This document shows positions 37,805 through 46,893 of a stretch of 64,000 nt of DNA, piece by piece (position 1 is the stretch's first letter; each line of letters begins with the position of its first letter). Both the position numbers and the translations under genes were made by a program. The stretch is from Dehalococcoidia bacterium (GTDB lineage: Bacteria; Chloroflexota; Dehalococcoidia; Tepidiformales; Tepidiformaceae): NCBI GenBank assembly GCA_003104995.1, contig PQAO01000021.1, forward strand, positions 1 through 64,000. The letters are read 5' to 3'. The notes under the pieces were generated by a model. The model saw only the letters and a list, made by a program, of their open reading frames with translations. It was not told the DNA's origin and did not search any database.

Positions 37805-39889
37805 TCAGCTTGTCACCGCGGGCAACTCGAACGCCACCAGTACTTCGGATTGCGACGACAGTGGCGTCACTTCCACCGGCACATTGAGTTCGAATACCCC
37901 GATAAAGCACAACGCCTCAGCGCCCGACCGGCAATAATACGCCGAGACCGTCGCCGTCAGCGCCGCGCGCCCGTCGCTCAACACCACCGGCACCGGGAAT
38001 GTCACCTCAGTCTCGTCTGAGGACCACGTAACCGTACGTTCACCCAGCTCAACCACCGAGCCGTTCGATGTCGCCAGGTCCAGCCTCGAAGGCGCCGAAC
38101 CGTTGAGGTGGAACTCCGCTGGAGCGGAAATGGTCACCCGCAGATTGGTCGCTCCCGGCGCCACGCGCTGCGACGGAAGGTCGACCTTCGTCACCCGCCC
38201 GGGCGTCCCCACCGCAATCGCCGAAAGGTTCGTGAGTGTCAACGTCGAGACCGACCCGTCGGCAGGGTTGTAGACGCGTACCAGGTGGTTGTTTGTATCG
38301 GCGATGTACAACAGTCCGCCCGCCCCTGAGAGCCCGCCCGGCTCGTCGAACTTCACCGTCCCGGCAACCCCGTCGGACCAGCCGCGCTCCGAACCCGCTG
38401 CCGTACCGACCTCCTTCGAGATCGGCTCATAGACACGGATGCGGTGGTTGTAGGTGTCCGCAACGTACAGGGCGTCGTCGAGCAGCGCCACGCCCTGGGG
38501 ATGCTGCAGTTGCGCTTGCTTCCCGCGGCCATCCCGGTCGCCGTAGTCGAACAGCCCCGTGCCGACGAGCGTCTCCACGTCCCCATCCCCTCCGGCGGGC
38601 ACCCGCCGCAGCGCGCTCGACTCCGGGTCGACCCAGTAAAGCGTCTCACCGTCGATCGCGAGTCCGGAGGGCTGGGCGAGCGTTGCCATTGTCAGTCGGG
38701 GGCCGTCGTCGATGCCCTCCCGGCTCGTCCCCGCGAACACCGAAATGCGCCCGGTCAACAGGTCAAGCGACCAGATCTGGTGGATCCCGGCCATCGAAAC
38801 AAACAGCCGCCCGTCCGCGACGGCGACGTCCCACGGCGAGGCCAATGCGGTTTCCCGCGCCGGCGCCTCGCCTGCCGGCAACCGTTGCAGTTGCAGCCCG
38901 GTCCCGGCGATCGTGGTCGTCTCGCCCGAGGCGAGGTCGATCGCGCGCACGGCATGGTTGCGCGTGTCGGCCACGTACAGCGTCCGCCCGTCAACCGAAA
39001 GCGCGAGGCCCTGTGGCTGCCGGAACGTGGCCTCACCCGGAGCGCCATCGGCGAAACCTTCCTTGCCGCTCCCGAACGCCCGCACCAGTGAGCCGTCGAG
39101 CGTCGCCTCCAGCACGCGGTTGTGCCCGGAGTCGGCGATGTACAGCCGGTTGCTGGCTTCGTCCGCCAGCACATTCCCCGGGTACGACAGTACGGCCGTT
39201 GCTGGCGCGGCGGTCAGTGAGATCGGCAGCGGACTCGGCGCCAGCAGCCCCTTTTCGCCGAACTCGGCCACCAGCGATTCGAGGATCGGCTGGAAGAGCG
39301 GGTACACCCCCTCTCCCGCGTGGCCGCCCACCAGGTTCCCGGCAGGGTCGATCAGCACCAGCGTGGGCCAGGCGCTCGCCCCAAACGTCCGCCAGACCAC
39401 GAAGTCGGGATCATTGATCACCGGGTGCTCGATGCCGAACCGCCGGACGGCTTCGAGGATGCTTTCGTCATCGTGCTCGGTCGCGTACTTGCCCGAATGC
39501 ACGCCGATCACCAGAAGGTTATCGCCGAACTCGGCCTCCAGCCGCTTCAGGTCCGGGATGATGTGCTGGCAGTTGATGCACCCCAGCGTCCAGAAGTCGA
39601 GCAAGACCATCCGGCCCTTCAGCTCCTCAAGCGTGAGCGGCCGCTTCACGTTGAACCAGGCCACGTCGCCGGGAATCGGTGGCGATGGCTCCGTGCCCGC
39701 CCAGGAACGCTTCGATTGGGGTTGGTCCGACACGTCAGTCCCTCCGGCCGGTGCTGAGCGAGAGCCGTCGCCGCTGCAAGCGAAAGCGATGAATGCGATG
39801 GCCGTGACGAGGCATGCACCCATGATACGGAGCGCGGGCGCTGAGGTGGGCCGCCGGAATCCGAACATCTCCAGCATCGTAGCTCTCAC
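37805..39889 (-). CDS. Thioredoxin-fold plus NHL-repeat protein (NHLRC2-like architecture)
   Basis: Lipobox-like FACSGD. Trx-like LEELKGRMVLLDFWTLGCINCQHIIPDL. Repeated YIADSGHNRV/YVADTRNHAV/YVADTYNHRI/YIADTNNHLV NHL units. C-terminal beta domain. Confidence 0.93.
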   Translation of the reverse strand: MRATMLEMFGFRRPTSAPALRIMGACLVTAIAFIAFACSGDGSRSAPAGGTDVSDQPQSKRSWAGTEPSPPIPGDVAWFNVKRPLTLEELKGRMVLLDFWTLGCINCQHIIPDLKRLEAEFGDNLLVIGVHSGKYATEHDDESILEAVRRFGIEHPVINDPDFVVWRTFGASAWPTLVLIDPAGNLVGGHAGEGVYPLFQPILESLVAEFGEKGLLAPSPLPISLTAAPATAVLSYPGNVLADEASNRLYIADSGHNRVLEATLDGSLVRAFGSGKEGFADGAPGEATFRQPQGLALSVDGRTLYVADTRNHAVRAIDLASGETTTIAGTGLQLQRLPAGEAPARETALASPWDVAVADGRLFVSMAGIHQIWSLDLLTGRISVFAGTSREGIDDGPRLTMATLAQPSGLAIDGETLYWVDPESSALRRVPAGGDGDVETLVGTGLFDYGDRDGRGKQAQLQHPQGVALLDDALYVADTYNHRIRVYEPISKEVGTAAGSERGWSDGVAGTVKFDEPGGLSGAGGLLYIADTNNHLVRVYNPADGSVSTLTLTNLSAIAVGTPGRVTKVDLPSQRVAPGATNLRVTISAPAEFHLNGSAPSRLDLATSNGSVVELGERTVTWSSDETEVTFPVPVVLSDGRAALTATVSAYYCRSGAEALCFIGVFELNVPVEVTPLSSQSEVLVAFELPAVTS

Positions 39890-39960
39890 GCAGGAACGCT
39901 CGCGTAAGGCGCGCTGGCGAACGGACGCTTAGCACCCCAGACCGTATACTTCGAGGTCCC

Positions 39961-41019
39961 ATGCCTGATGTAGATCCGCGAATCGAGGGCCTGCGCACGG
40001 AGGCGCTGGCAGCGCTCGCCTCGGCTTCCGATGAAGCCGGGCTTGAACAGTGGCGCATCACCTTTTTTGGCCGCCAGGATGGCCGCGTTTCGGCCCTTCT
40101 GCGCTCGATCCGGGACGTGCCCGCCGACCAGCGTGCCGCCTTCGGCGCCGCCGCCAACGCGGTCAAGGCCGAACTCGAAGGCGCCCTCGAGGCCCGCCAG
40201 GAAGGCCACAAGTCCGCTGCCCTCAAGACCCTCACCACCGAGGCTGCCCTCGACGTCACCCTCCCAGGCCGCCCCCAGCCGCTCGGACGCCTCCACCCGG
40301 TCACCCAGACCATGCGAGACTGCCTCGCCGCCTTCAAAGAGATGGGCTTCCGCGTGGCCGAAGGCCCGGAAGTCGAGTGGGCCCGCTACAACTTCGATGC
40401 GGCGCGCATCCCCGAAGACCACCCCGCCCGCGACATGTGGGACACCATCTGGGTCAACACGCTCATTGATGGCGAGCGCAACATGCTGCTCCGCACACAC
40501 ACCACCCCGAACCAGGTGCGCGTCATGGAGCGTACGCCCGAGCCTCCCGTCCGCGTCGTCGTTCCCGGCAAGTGCTACCGCCAGGAAGCAACCGATGCCA
40601 CGCACGAGTGGATGCTCACCCAGATCGAAGGTCTCGCCGTCGACGAGGGCGTTCGCATGACCGACCTCAAGGGCGTCCTCTACGGTTGGGCCCGCAAGAT
40701 GTTTGGCGCCGACCGCAAAATCATCTTCCACCACAGCTACTTCCCCTTTGTCGAGCCGGGAGTCGAAATGGCTATCGACTGCTTCATCTGCCGCGGCAAC
40801 GGCAGTGCTTGCCACACGTGTCACGGCACCGGCTGGATCGAGATCCTCGGCGCAGGCATGGTTCACCCCGAGATCATCGAGAACGCCGGCTACGACTCCG
40901 CGAAGGTCACAGGCTTCGCCTTCGGCCTCGGCGTCGAGCGCGTCGCCCTCCTCCGCTGGGGCATCGAAGACATCCGCAACTTCTACGCGAACGACCTGCG
41001 CTTCTTGAGCCAGTTCTAG
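39961..41019 (+). CDS. pheS: Phenylalanine-tRNA ligase alpha subunit
   Basis: RPQPLGRLHPVTQTM, GPEVEWARYNFDA, CRGNGSACHTCHGTGWIEILGAGMVHPEI, GFAFGLGVERVALLRWGIEDIR. Confidence 0.97.
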   Translation: MPDVDPRIEGLRTEALAALASASDEAGLEQWRITFFGRQDGRVSALLRSIRDVPADQRAAFGAAANAVKAELEGALEARQEGHKSAALKTLTTEAALDVTLPGRPQPLGRLHPVTQTMRDCLAAFKEMGFRVAEGPEVEWARYNFDAARIPEDHPARDMWDTIWVNTLIDGERNMLLRTHTTPNQVRVMERTPEPPVRVVVPGKCYRQEATDATHEWMLTQIEGLAVDEGVRMTDLKGVLYGWARKMFGADRKIIFHHSYFPFVEPGVEMAIDCFICRGNGSACHTCHGTGWIEILGAGMVHPEIIENAGYDSAKVTGFAFGLGVERVALLRWGIEDIRNFYANDLRFLSQF

Positions 41020-41021
41020 GA

Positions 41022-41051
41022 GCTGTTGGCCGTTAGCTATTGGCCGTTGGT
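41022..41051 (+). repeat. Left arm of 30-nt inverted repeat flanking the four-helix-bundle ORF
   Basis: gctgttggccgttagctattggccgttggt matches the reverse complement of 41453-41482 at 26/30 positions. In RNA three of the four mismatches become G-U pairs. Confidence 0.9.
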
Positions 41052-41064
41052 AAGGAGCACCCCT

Positions 41065-41511
41065 ATGCGACCGTTTCGGGAACTTAGAGTCTGGGACGAA
41101 TCCCATCAGCTCACACTTGATGTGTACCGCGTAACGGGTTCTTTCCCCAACGACGAGCGCTTCGCACTGACGAATCAGCTGCGCCGTGCTGCATACTCGG
41201 TGCCGTTTAACATCGTCGAGGGCACATCGAGGGGAGACGCGGAATGCCGTCAGTTTCTCAGAATTGCCCTCGGTTCTGCGGCCGAACTGGAGTACGGCCT
41301 TCTCCTTGCGCGCGACCTTGGCTACCTCCCCGACGCAGAACACGAATCCCTGAGTGCAAGGATCACGAGTGTCAAACGCATGCTGAACGCATTCATCGCC
41401 CGGTTGAATGCGACCATTGAGTCGCGCACCAACAAGCCTCCAGTGCCCGGTCGCCAACGGCCAATGGCCAACGGCCAACGGCCCGGCATGCAGGAGCCGG
41501 AGGCACCATGA
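41065..41511 (+). CDS. Four-helix-bundle protein (23S rRNA intervening-sequence/S23 protein family)
   Basis: FRELRVWDESHQLTLDVYRVTGSFPNDERFALTNQLRRAAYSVPFNIVEGTSRG...FLRIALGSAAELEYGLLLARDLGYL is the IVP/four-helix-bundle signature. Confidence 0.95.
   Translation: MRPFRELRVWDESHQLTLDVYRVTGSFPNDERFALTNQLRRAAYSVPFNIVEGTSRGDAECRQFLRIALGSAAELEYGLLLARDLGYLPDAEHESLSARITSVKRMLNAFIARLNATIESRTNKPPVPGRQRPMANGQRPGMQEPEAP
41453..41482 (+). repeat. Right arm of 30-nt inverted repeat, inside the 3' end of the four-helix-bundle ORF
   Basis: gccaacggccaatggccaacggccaacggc. Complementary to 41022-41051. Confidence 0.9.
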
Positions 41512-43928
41512 AACTCTCCCTCAACTGGCTTCGTGAGTTCGTCGATGTCGATCTTCCCGTGCCCGAGCTCGCCCGGCGCCTCATCGACGCCACCGCCGAG
41601 GTCGAAAGCTGGGAGACCATCGGCGCCAATTGGGAGCCGGACAAGATCCGCGTCGCCCGGGTGCTGTCGGTTGAGCCCCATCCGAACGCCGACCGCCTCC
41701 GCCTCGTCACCGTCGATGCGGGCAGCGGCACGCAGCAGGTGGTCTGCGGCGCCCCAAATGTCGCCCCGGGCCAGAAAGTCGCCTTCGCAACCGAGGGCGC
41801 CCGCCTGCGCGATGGCCACACCGGCGAATCCACCGTCCTCAAGCTCCGGCCCATCCGCGGCGTCGAATCGGCGGGCATGGTCTTGAGCGAAAAAGAGCTT
41901 GGCCTGAGCGACGAGCACGAAGGCATCCTTGTCCTCCCCGATGACGCCGTTGTCGGCCGCCCTCTCGTGGAGGTCCTCGGCGACGTTGTCTTTGATATCT
42001 CGACCTGGGCGAACCGCGCGGACCTCCTCGGCGTCCTTGGCTTCGGCCGCGAGACCGCCGCCCTCACCCGCAAGGTGCTCCGCGAGCCGGACCGCACCTA
42101 CACCGAGTCTGGACGCAACGTCGCCGAACTGGTGTCCGTCACCATCGAAGCACCAGACCTCTGCCGGCGCTTCACCGCGTCGGTTATCGAAGGCGTCACC
42201 ATCGGGCCCTCCCCCGCCTGGATGCAGGAGCGCCTCCAGAAGGTCGGCATGCGCCCCATCAACAACGTGGTCGACATCACCAACTACGTGATGCTCGAGA
42301 CCGGCCAGCCGCTTCACGCCTTCGACTATGACCTCGTACGCGGCAAGCAGATCGTGGCCCGGCGGGCCGTGCCCGGCGAAAAGCTCGTCACCCTCGATGG
42401 CATCGAGCGCGAGTTCGACGGCGAGATGCTCCTGATTTCCGATGGCGGCGGCCCCGTCGGTATCGCCGGCATCATGGGTGGCGGCAACAGCGAAGTCAGC
42501 GAATCCACGAAGAACGTGCTCCTCGAAGTCGCCAACTTCCGCGCGGGCTCCATCCGCCGCACTTCCACCCACCTCAAACTTCGCACCGAGGCCTCGCTCA
42601 GGTTCGAAAAGGGCATCGGCCCGGAGATGGCCGAGTACGCCCAGCGGCGCGCGCTCCACCTCTTCGAGCAATTGACCGGCGGCGCGGTGGCGAAGGGCCT
42701 GGTCGACGTCTACCCGGGAAAGCAGCCCCGTCCGGCCATCATCGTCGAAGACGAACGGATCGCCCGCGTCCTCGGCATCCAGGTCCCGGTCGAAGATGTC
42801 CGCCGCATCCTCACGGACCTGGGTTTCGTCTGCCACTTCGTCCCGCCCGGACGCTACAGCGTTCAGCCCCCGGACTGGCGCCCCGATGTTGAGATCGCCG
42901 ACGACGTGATCGAAGACATCGGCCGCATCTACGGCTACGATAAGCTTCCCGCGACCATGCTCCGCGGCAAGCTCCCCGAACCTGAACCAACCCCGCTCAT
43001 GGACCTGCGCGAACGCGCGCGCGACCTGGCCGTTGCGGCGGGCTTCCAGGAAGTCATTACCTACACCCTCACCGAGATGGCGAAGCTCGAGCGCGTCGTT
43101 CCGCCGTCTGACACCGTGAGGATGGCGCCCCTCGCCGTGGTGAATCCGGTCGCCTCACAGCACACGTATCTCCGCACCAGTGTTAGGCCGTCAGTGCTCG
43201 AAACGTTCGCCGCAAACAGGCGGCATGCCGAGGCGGAACTCCGGCTTTTCGAGATCGGTGTTGAGTATTTGCCCACCGAAGCCGACCTCCCCCACGAGCG
43301 GCCCGTCCTGTGTGCCGTCCTTGGCGGCCCTCGCGAGACCCGCTGGGGCCGCCCCGGTTCCGATCGCCTCGACTTCTTCGATGCGAAAGGCGCCGTGGAG
43401 GCGATCTTCGACCACCTGGGCATTCGACCGACCTTTGCCCCCCGCACGGAATTCGGCCTGCTCGAAGGCCACACCGCTGAGGTCCGCGCCGGCAAGGAGG
43501 TCCTCGGCATTGTTGGTCAGGTCCACCCGCAGACCGCGGCGGCCTTCGATATCGCCGAGCCGGTCTTCCTCGTGGAGCTCTGGCTCGAAGACATGGTCCG
43601 CCACCTCCCGGAGCGGCCCGAATACTCCGCACCCTCGAAGTTCCCCGAAGTGCGCCAGGATCTCGCGCTGGTGCTCGATGGCGCTACTCCCGCCGGCCGC
43701 GTCCTCGAAATCGTCCGCTCCCACCGCAGTAGCGGAGTCCGCATCCGCGCCGACGTGTTCGATGAGTATCGCGGCCCCGGCGTTCCCGAAGGAAAGAAGT
43801 CCCTCGCTCTCCGGCTGCGCTTCCAGGCCGAGGACCGCACGCTCACCGATAACGATGTCGCGAAGATCCAGCAGGGTCTGGTGGTGCGCCTGGGCAAAGA
43901 GATCGGTGCGGTCCTGCGCGGCGGGTAG
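41508..43928 (+). CDS. pheT: Phenylalanine-tRNA ligase beta subunit
   Basis: MKLSLNWLREFVDVDLPVPELA, GAPNVAPGQKVAFA, GIMGGGNSEVSESTKNVLLE, C-terminal anticodon-binding-like domain. Confidence 0.97.
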   Translation: MKLSLNWLREFVDVDLPVPELARRLIDATAEVESWETIGANWEPDKIRVARVLSVEPHPNADRLRLVTVDAGSGTQQVVCGAPNVAPGQKVAFATEGARLRDGHTGESTVLKLRPIRGVESAGMVLSEKELGLSDEHEGILVLPDDAVVGRPLVEVLGDVVFDISTWANRADLLGVLGFGRETAALTRKVLREPDRTYTESGRNVAELVSVTIEAPDLCRRFTASVIEGVTIGPSPAWMQERLQKVGMRPINNVVDITNYVMLETGQPLHAFDYDLVRGKQIVARRAVPGEKLVTLDGIEREFDGEMLLISDGGGPVGIAGIMGGGNSEVSESTKNVLLEVANFRAGSIRRTSTHLKLRTEASLRFEKGIGPEMAEYAQRRALHLFEQLTGGAVAKGLVDVYPGKQPRPAIIVEDERIARVLGIQVPVEDVRRILTDLGFVCHFVPPGRYSVQPPDWRPDVEIADDVIEDIGRIYGYDKLPATMLRGKLPEPEPTPLMDLRERARDLAVAAGFQEVITYTLTEMAKLERVVPPSDTVRMAPLAVVNPVASQHTYLRTSVRPSVLETFAANRRHAEAELRLFEIGVEYLPTEADLPHERPVLCAVLGGPRETRWGRPGSDRLDFFDAKGAVEAIFDHLGIRPTFAPRTEFGLLEGHTAEVRAGKEVLGIVGQVHPQTAAAFDIAEPVFLVELWLEDMVRHLPERPEYSAPSKFPEVRQDLALVLDGATPAGRVLEIVRSHRSSGVRIRADVFDEYRGPGVPEGKKSLALRLRFQAEDRTLTDNDVAKIQQGLVVRLGKEIGAVLRGG

Positions 43929-43940
43929 TACGCCGCTGGT

Positions 43941-45029
43941 TTACACCCGCTCTTCGGCGCCCGGGTGGCGTCCGCGCAGGCTCAGTATCCGGGCGGAGTT
44001 CCACATCGACGATCCGTAGCCGAGAACGAGGATGAGGAGGAGCGCGAAGACCACCACCCCGGCCCCCACCGCCGCTGATCCGGCGCTCTTGTACCACGTG
44101 TGCGCCAAAACGGCGCCAGCACAGAACACCGCCGTGAGGACATAGGTCACCAGGGTCACCTGCAGGCGCGAGAGCTTGAGCATCCGCTCGATCCGGTCGT
44201 GAAAGTGGTCGTGGTCAGCGAGGAACGGGTGCTTGTTGTCGAGGACTCGCCGCACGAACGCCACGCCTGTGTCGAGGACAGGCAGCCCGAGCGCCACGAG
44301 AGGGATGTACAGCGGCACGCGCCCTGTCGAGTCCAGCGCTCCGTTGACACTCAGCCCCGCGATGGTGAATCCCAGCAGGTAGGCGCCAGAATCGCCAAGG
44401 AAGCGGCTCGCACGCGTCAGGTTGAACGGCAGGAAGCCCAGCGACGCTCCCGCCAGTGCGGCGAACAACATCGCGATCAGGTCGTGGCCCAGGTCCCAGG
44501 CGATATATGACATGGTCCCGGCGACCAGCACACCCACCCCTGCCGCTACACCGTCGTAACCGTCGATCAGGTTGATCGCGTTGGTGACCAGCACAATCCA
44601 GAGCACCGTCACAACCGGGTCGAGCAGCCCCAGCTCGACGTTACCGCCTCCCGGCAGGGTCATCTCCCCTATCCGGAACCCGCTGATGTAGAGCACCACC
44701 GCTGCGCCGAAGTGCGCGCTCATCTTGATCCGCCAGTCGATGTCCCGGAAGTCGTCTCGCGCCCCAACCGCGCACACCACCGCGCCCGTGCCAGCCAGCG
44801 CCAGGAACGCCTTGAAGTCGCCACTCACGAAATCGCGCGCTTTATCGGAAAAGAGCGCCATCACGAATGGCGCCGCCACGAACGCGGCGAGGATGCTCAG
44901 CCCGCCTATCTTGGGGATGAGTTCGCCGCGCCGCCCGGCCTTTGTCGGCAGCCGCAAGAGCGCCGTCAGGGGGAATGCAACCAGGAATGCAACCGCGGCG
45001 GTCCCAAGTTCGAGCCCCAAGGAGCCCAT
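43941..45029 (-). CDS. Glycosyltransferase 4 family, undecaprenyl-phosphate N-acetylglucosaminyl 1-phosphate transferase (WecA/TagO-like)
   Basis: NAINLIDGYDGVAAGVGVLVA, FLGDSGAYLLGFTIA, DTGVAFVRRVLDNKHPFLADHDHFHDRI. Confidence 0.92.
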   Translation of the reverse strand: MGSLGLELGTAAVAFLVAFPLTALLRLPTKAGRRGELIPKIGGLSILAAFVAAPFVMALFSDKARDFVSGDFKAFLALAGTGAVVCAVGARDDFRDIDWRIKMSAHFGAAVVLYISGFRIGEMTLPGGGNVELGLLDPVVTVLWIVLVTNAINLIDGYDGVAAGVGVLVAGTMSYIAWDLGHDLIAMLFAALAGASLGFLPFNLTRASRFLGDSGAYLLGFTIAGLSVNGALDSTGRVPLYIPLVALGLPVLDTGVAFVRRVLDNKHPFLADHDHFHDRIERMLKLSRLQVTLVTYVLTAVFCAGAVLAHTWYKSAGSAAVGAGVVVFALLLILVLGYGSSMWNSARILSLRGRHPGAEERV

Positions 45030-45080
45030 CCTGCGGCAATTGCGCCGTGGCAGGCATCCTACTCGCTTTTCGGCTGAGGG

Positions 45081-45779
45081 TCAGCCTGATGCAGCCAGCT
45101 TGCCGCGGACGTTCAACTCACCGTCGTGCATCTCGATGATCCGGTCGGCCAGCTCTGCCATGGCCATGTCGTGCGTGACCATCAGGCCGAGTTTCCCCCG
45201 GCTCTTCACTTCCTGGATGAGTGACTCGACCACCTGGCGCCCCCGGGCAGAGTCCAGGCTCGCCGTCGGTTCGTCCACGAGCACCAGTTCCGGGTCATTC
45301 ATCAATGCCCGGCCGATCGCCACCCGTTGGCGTTCGCCGCCGCTGAGTTCAGTCGCGACGGCGTTGGCCCGGTTCGTCAGCCCGAGCTCCTCCAGGAGCT
45401 GGTCGGCTCGCTGGCGGGCTGCGCGGCCGTTGGCGCCGGTGATCCGGCTGATCATCTGCAAGTTCTCCCGGGCAGTCAGGAACGGCAGAAGGTTGTTCGC
45501 CTGGAACACGTAGCCGACCGATTCCCGCCGGTAGGCGGCCTGCTGCCCGGCGTTGAGCCCGGCGATGTCTCGGCCGTTCACTTCGATCGTCCCGCTTGTC
45601 GGCGTCAGCAGCCCGCCGACCATTGCCAGCAGGGTCGTCTTCCCGGATCCGCTGGGACCGACCACCGCCACGAACTCCCCGGGCTCGGTCGAGAAGCTCG
45701 CGTTCCGGACCGCCCGGACGGCCTGTTCGCCGTGGCCGTAGGTCTTCGAAAGGTCGCGGACCTTCAGCGTGACGCTCAT
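45081..45779 (-). CDS. ABC transporter ATPase (MacB/DevA/LolD type)
   Basis: VVGPSGSGKTTLLAMVGGLLTPTSG, LSGGERQRVAIGRALMNDPELVLVDEPTASLD. Confidence 0.94.
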   Translation of the reverse strand: MSVTLKVRDLSKTYGHGEQAVRAVRNASFSTEPGEFVAVVGPSGSGKTTLLAMVGGLLTPTSGTIEVNGRDIAGLNAGQQAAYRRESVGYVFQANNLLPFLTARENLQMISRITGANGRAARQRADQLLEELGLTNRANAVATELSGGERQRVAIGRALMNDPELVLVDEPTASLDSARGRQVVESLIQEVKSRGKLGLMVTHDMAMAELADRIIEMHDGELNVRGKLAASG

Positions 45780-45789
45780 CGAATGCTCC

Positions 45790-46893
45790 TCATTGCTGCT
45801 GGCCGAGCGCGATAATCGGGTCGACCTTCGCCACCTGCCGTCCTGAGAACATGGCGCCCACCATCGCCATCAGCACCAGCAGCACTGAAGTCGTGATGAA
45901 CGTCCCGTTGGTGAACGCGATCGGCACGGGGTTCGGTGCCTGCTGGATCGCGCGATTGGTCAGCCACGTCAGCGGGATGGCCACCGCTACACCGGCGACG
46001 CTGATACACAGCACTTGCACCATCACCTGCCGGAACACGAAGAACGAGCTCGCTCCCACCGCCTTCATCATCCCGATCTGCCCGATCTTCTGTAGGGTCA
46101 GGACGTAGAAGAACACCCCTATCACCAGCCCCCCGATCAGGTAGCCGAAGGCACGCAGCGCCTGCACCGTCGATTGCTGGCCCGAGACGCCCTCGATGTT
46201 CGCGAACGCCGTGCTCTTCGAGACAGCCTGCCAGCCCGGGCCACTGGCCCCGGCCAGGCCCTTGCCCTCCAGCAGCACGATGGAGGCGACCGGCGTCGAT
46301 GCATCCACATTCCCATACTTCAGCTCCTGCCAGGTGCTCCTCAACAGGTACACCGAAGGCTGGAAGAAGAACGCGCCCTCATCGGTTTCGCCCACGATCC
46401 GGAAGTCCCGCTCCACCAGCCGCACAGAGATAGTCACCGTGTCGCCCACGTCCAGCCCCGAATACCGCAGGAAGCTCTTGTCCACCAAGAGCCCGTCGGC
46501 GTCTTCCTCCGTCAGCATGCGCCCGTCCACTACTTTGGGCTCGGCAATCGTCCCCGGGTCAAACGCCAGGAACGCGGCCGATTCAACGCCGCCGTTGTCC
46601 TTCAGGTAGTTCGCGGCCATGTACCCGAGCGGAGCGCTTGCTTTCGCGTCCGTTTCAACCGTGATTCGGTCGACCTGTTCCTGGCTCAGTTCGGAGCGGA
46701 TCACACTCAGCCCGGCCTTGTCCGAATAGGCGATCGCGTCCGCATCGAAGTTGCGCAGGGCGCTCCCTGCCTGGTCGTTCAGACCAACCCCGAGGCCGTT
46801 GATCATCAACACCAGGTAGCTGATCAGCGTGACGATGAGTGCGATTAATGCGAACTGGAACTTCCGGCGCCGGATTTCGAGCAGCCCAATCAC
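45790..46893 (-). CDS. FtsX/MacB-type ABC transporter permease
   Basis: N-terminal LLEIRRRKFQFALIALIVTLIS, C-terminal FtsX domain LQKIGQIGMMKAVGASSFFVFRQVMVQ. Next to the cognate ATPase. Confidence 0.9.
   Translation of the reverse strand: MIGLLEIRRRKFQFALIALIVTLISYLVLMINGLGVGLNDQAGSALRNFDADAIAYSDKAGLSVIRSELSQEQVDRITVETDAKASAPLGYMAANYLKDNGGVESAAFLAFDPGTIAEPKVVDGRMLTEEDADGLLVDKSFLRYSGLDVGDTVTISVRLVERDFRIVGETDEGAFFFQPSVYLLRSTWQELKYGNVDASTPVASIVLLEGKGLAGASGPGWQAVSKSTAFANIEGVSGQQSTVQALRAFGYLIGGLVIGVFFYVLTLQKIGQIGMMKAVGASSFFVFRQVMVQVLCISVAGVAVAIPLTWLTNRAIQQAPNPVPIAFTNGTFITTSVLLVLMAMVGAMFSGRQVAKVDPIIALGQQQ

Noticed and set aside
38236-39417. 393-aa Arg/Pro/Ala-rich plus-strand ORF opposite the NHL-repeat gene
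   Set aside because: Composition typical of out-of-frame GC-rich DNA.
39886-41478. 530-aa minus-strand ORF spanning pheS and the four-helix-bundle gene
   Set aside because: Antisense to well-supported genes. Composition is a reading of the complementary codons and no domain pattern was seen.
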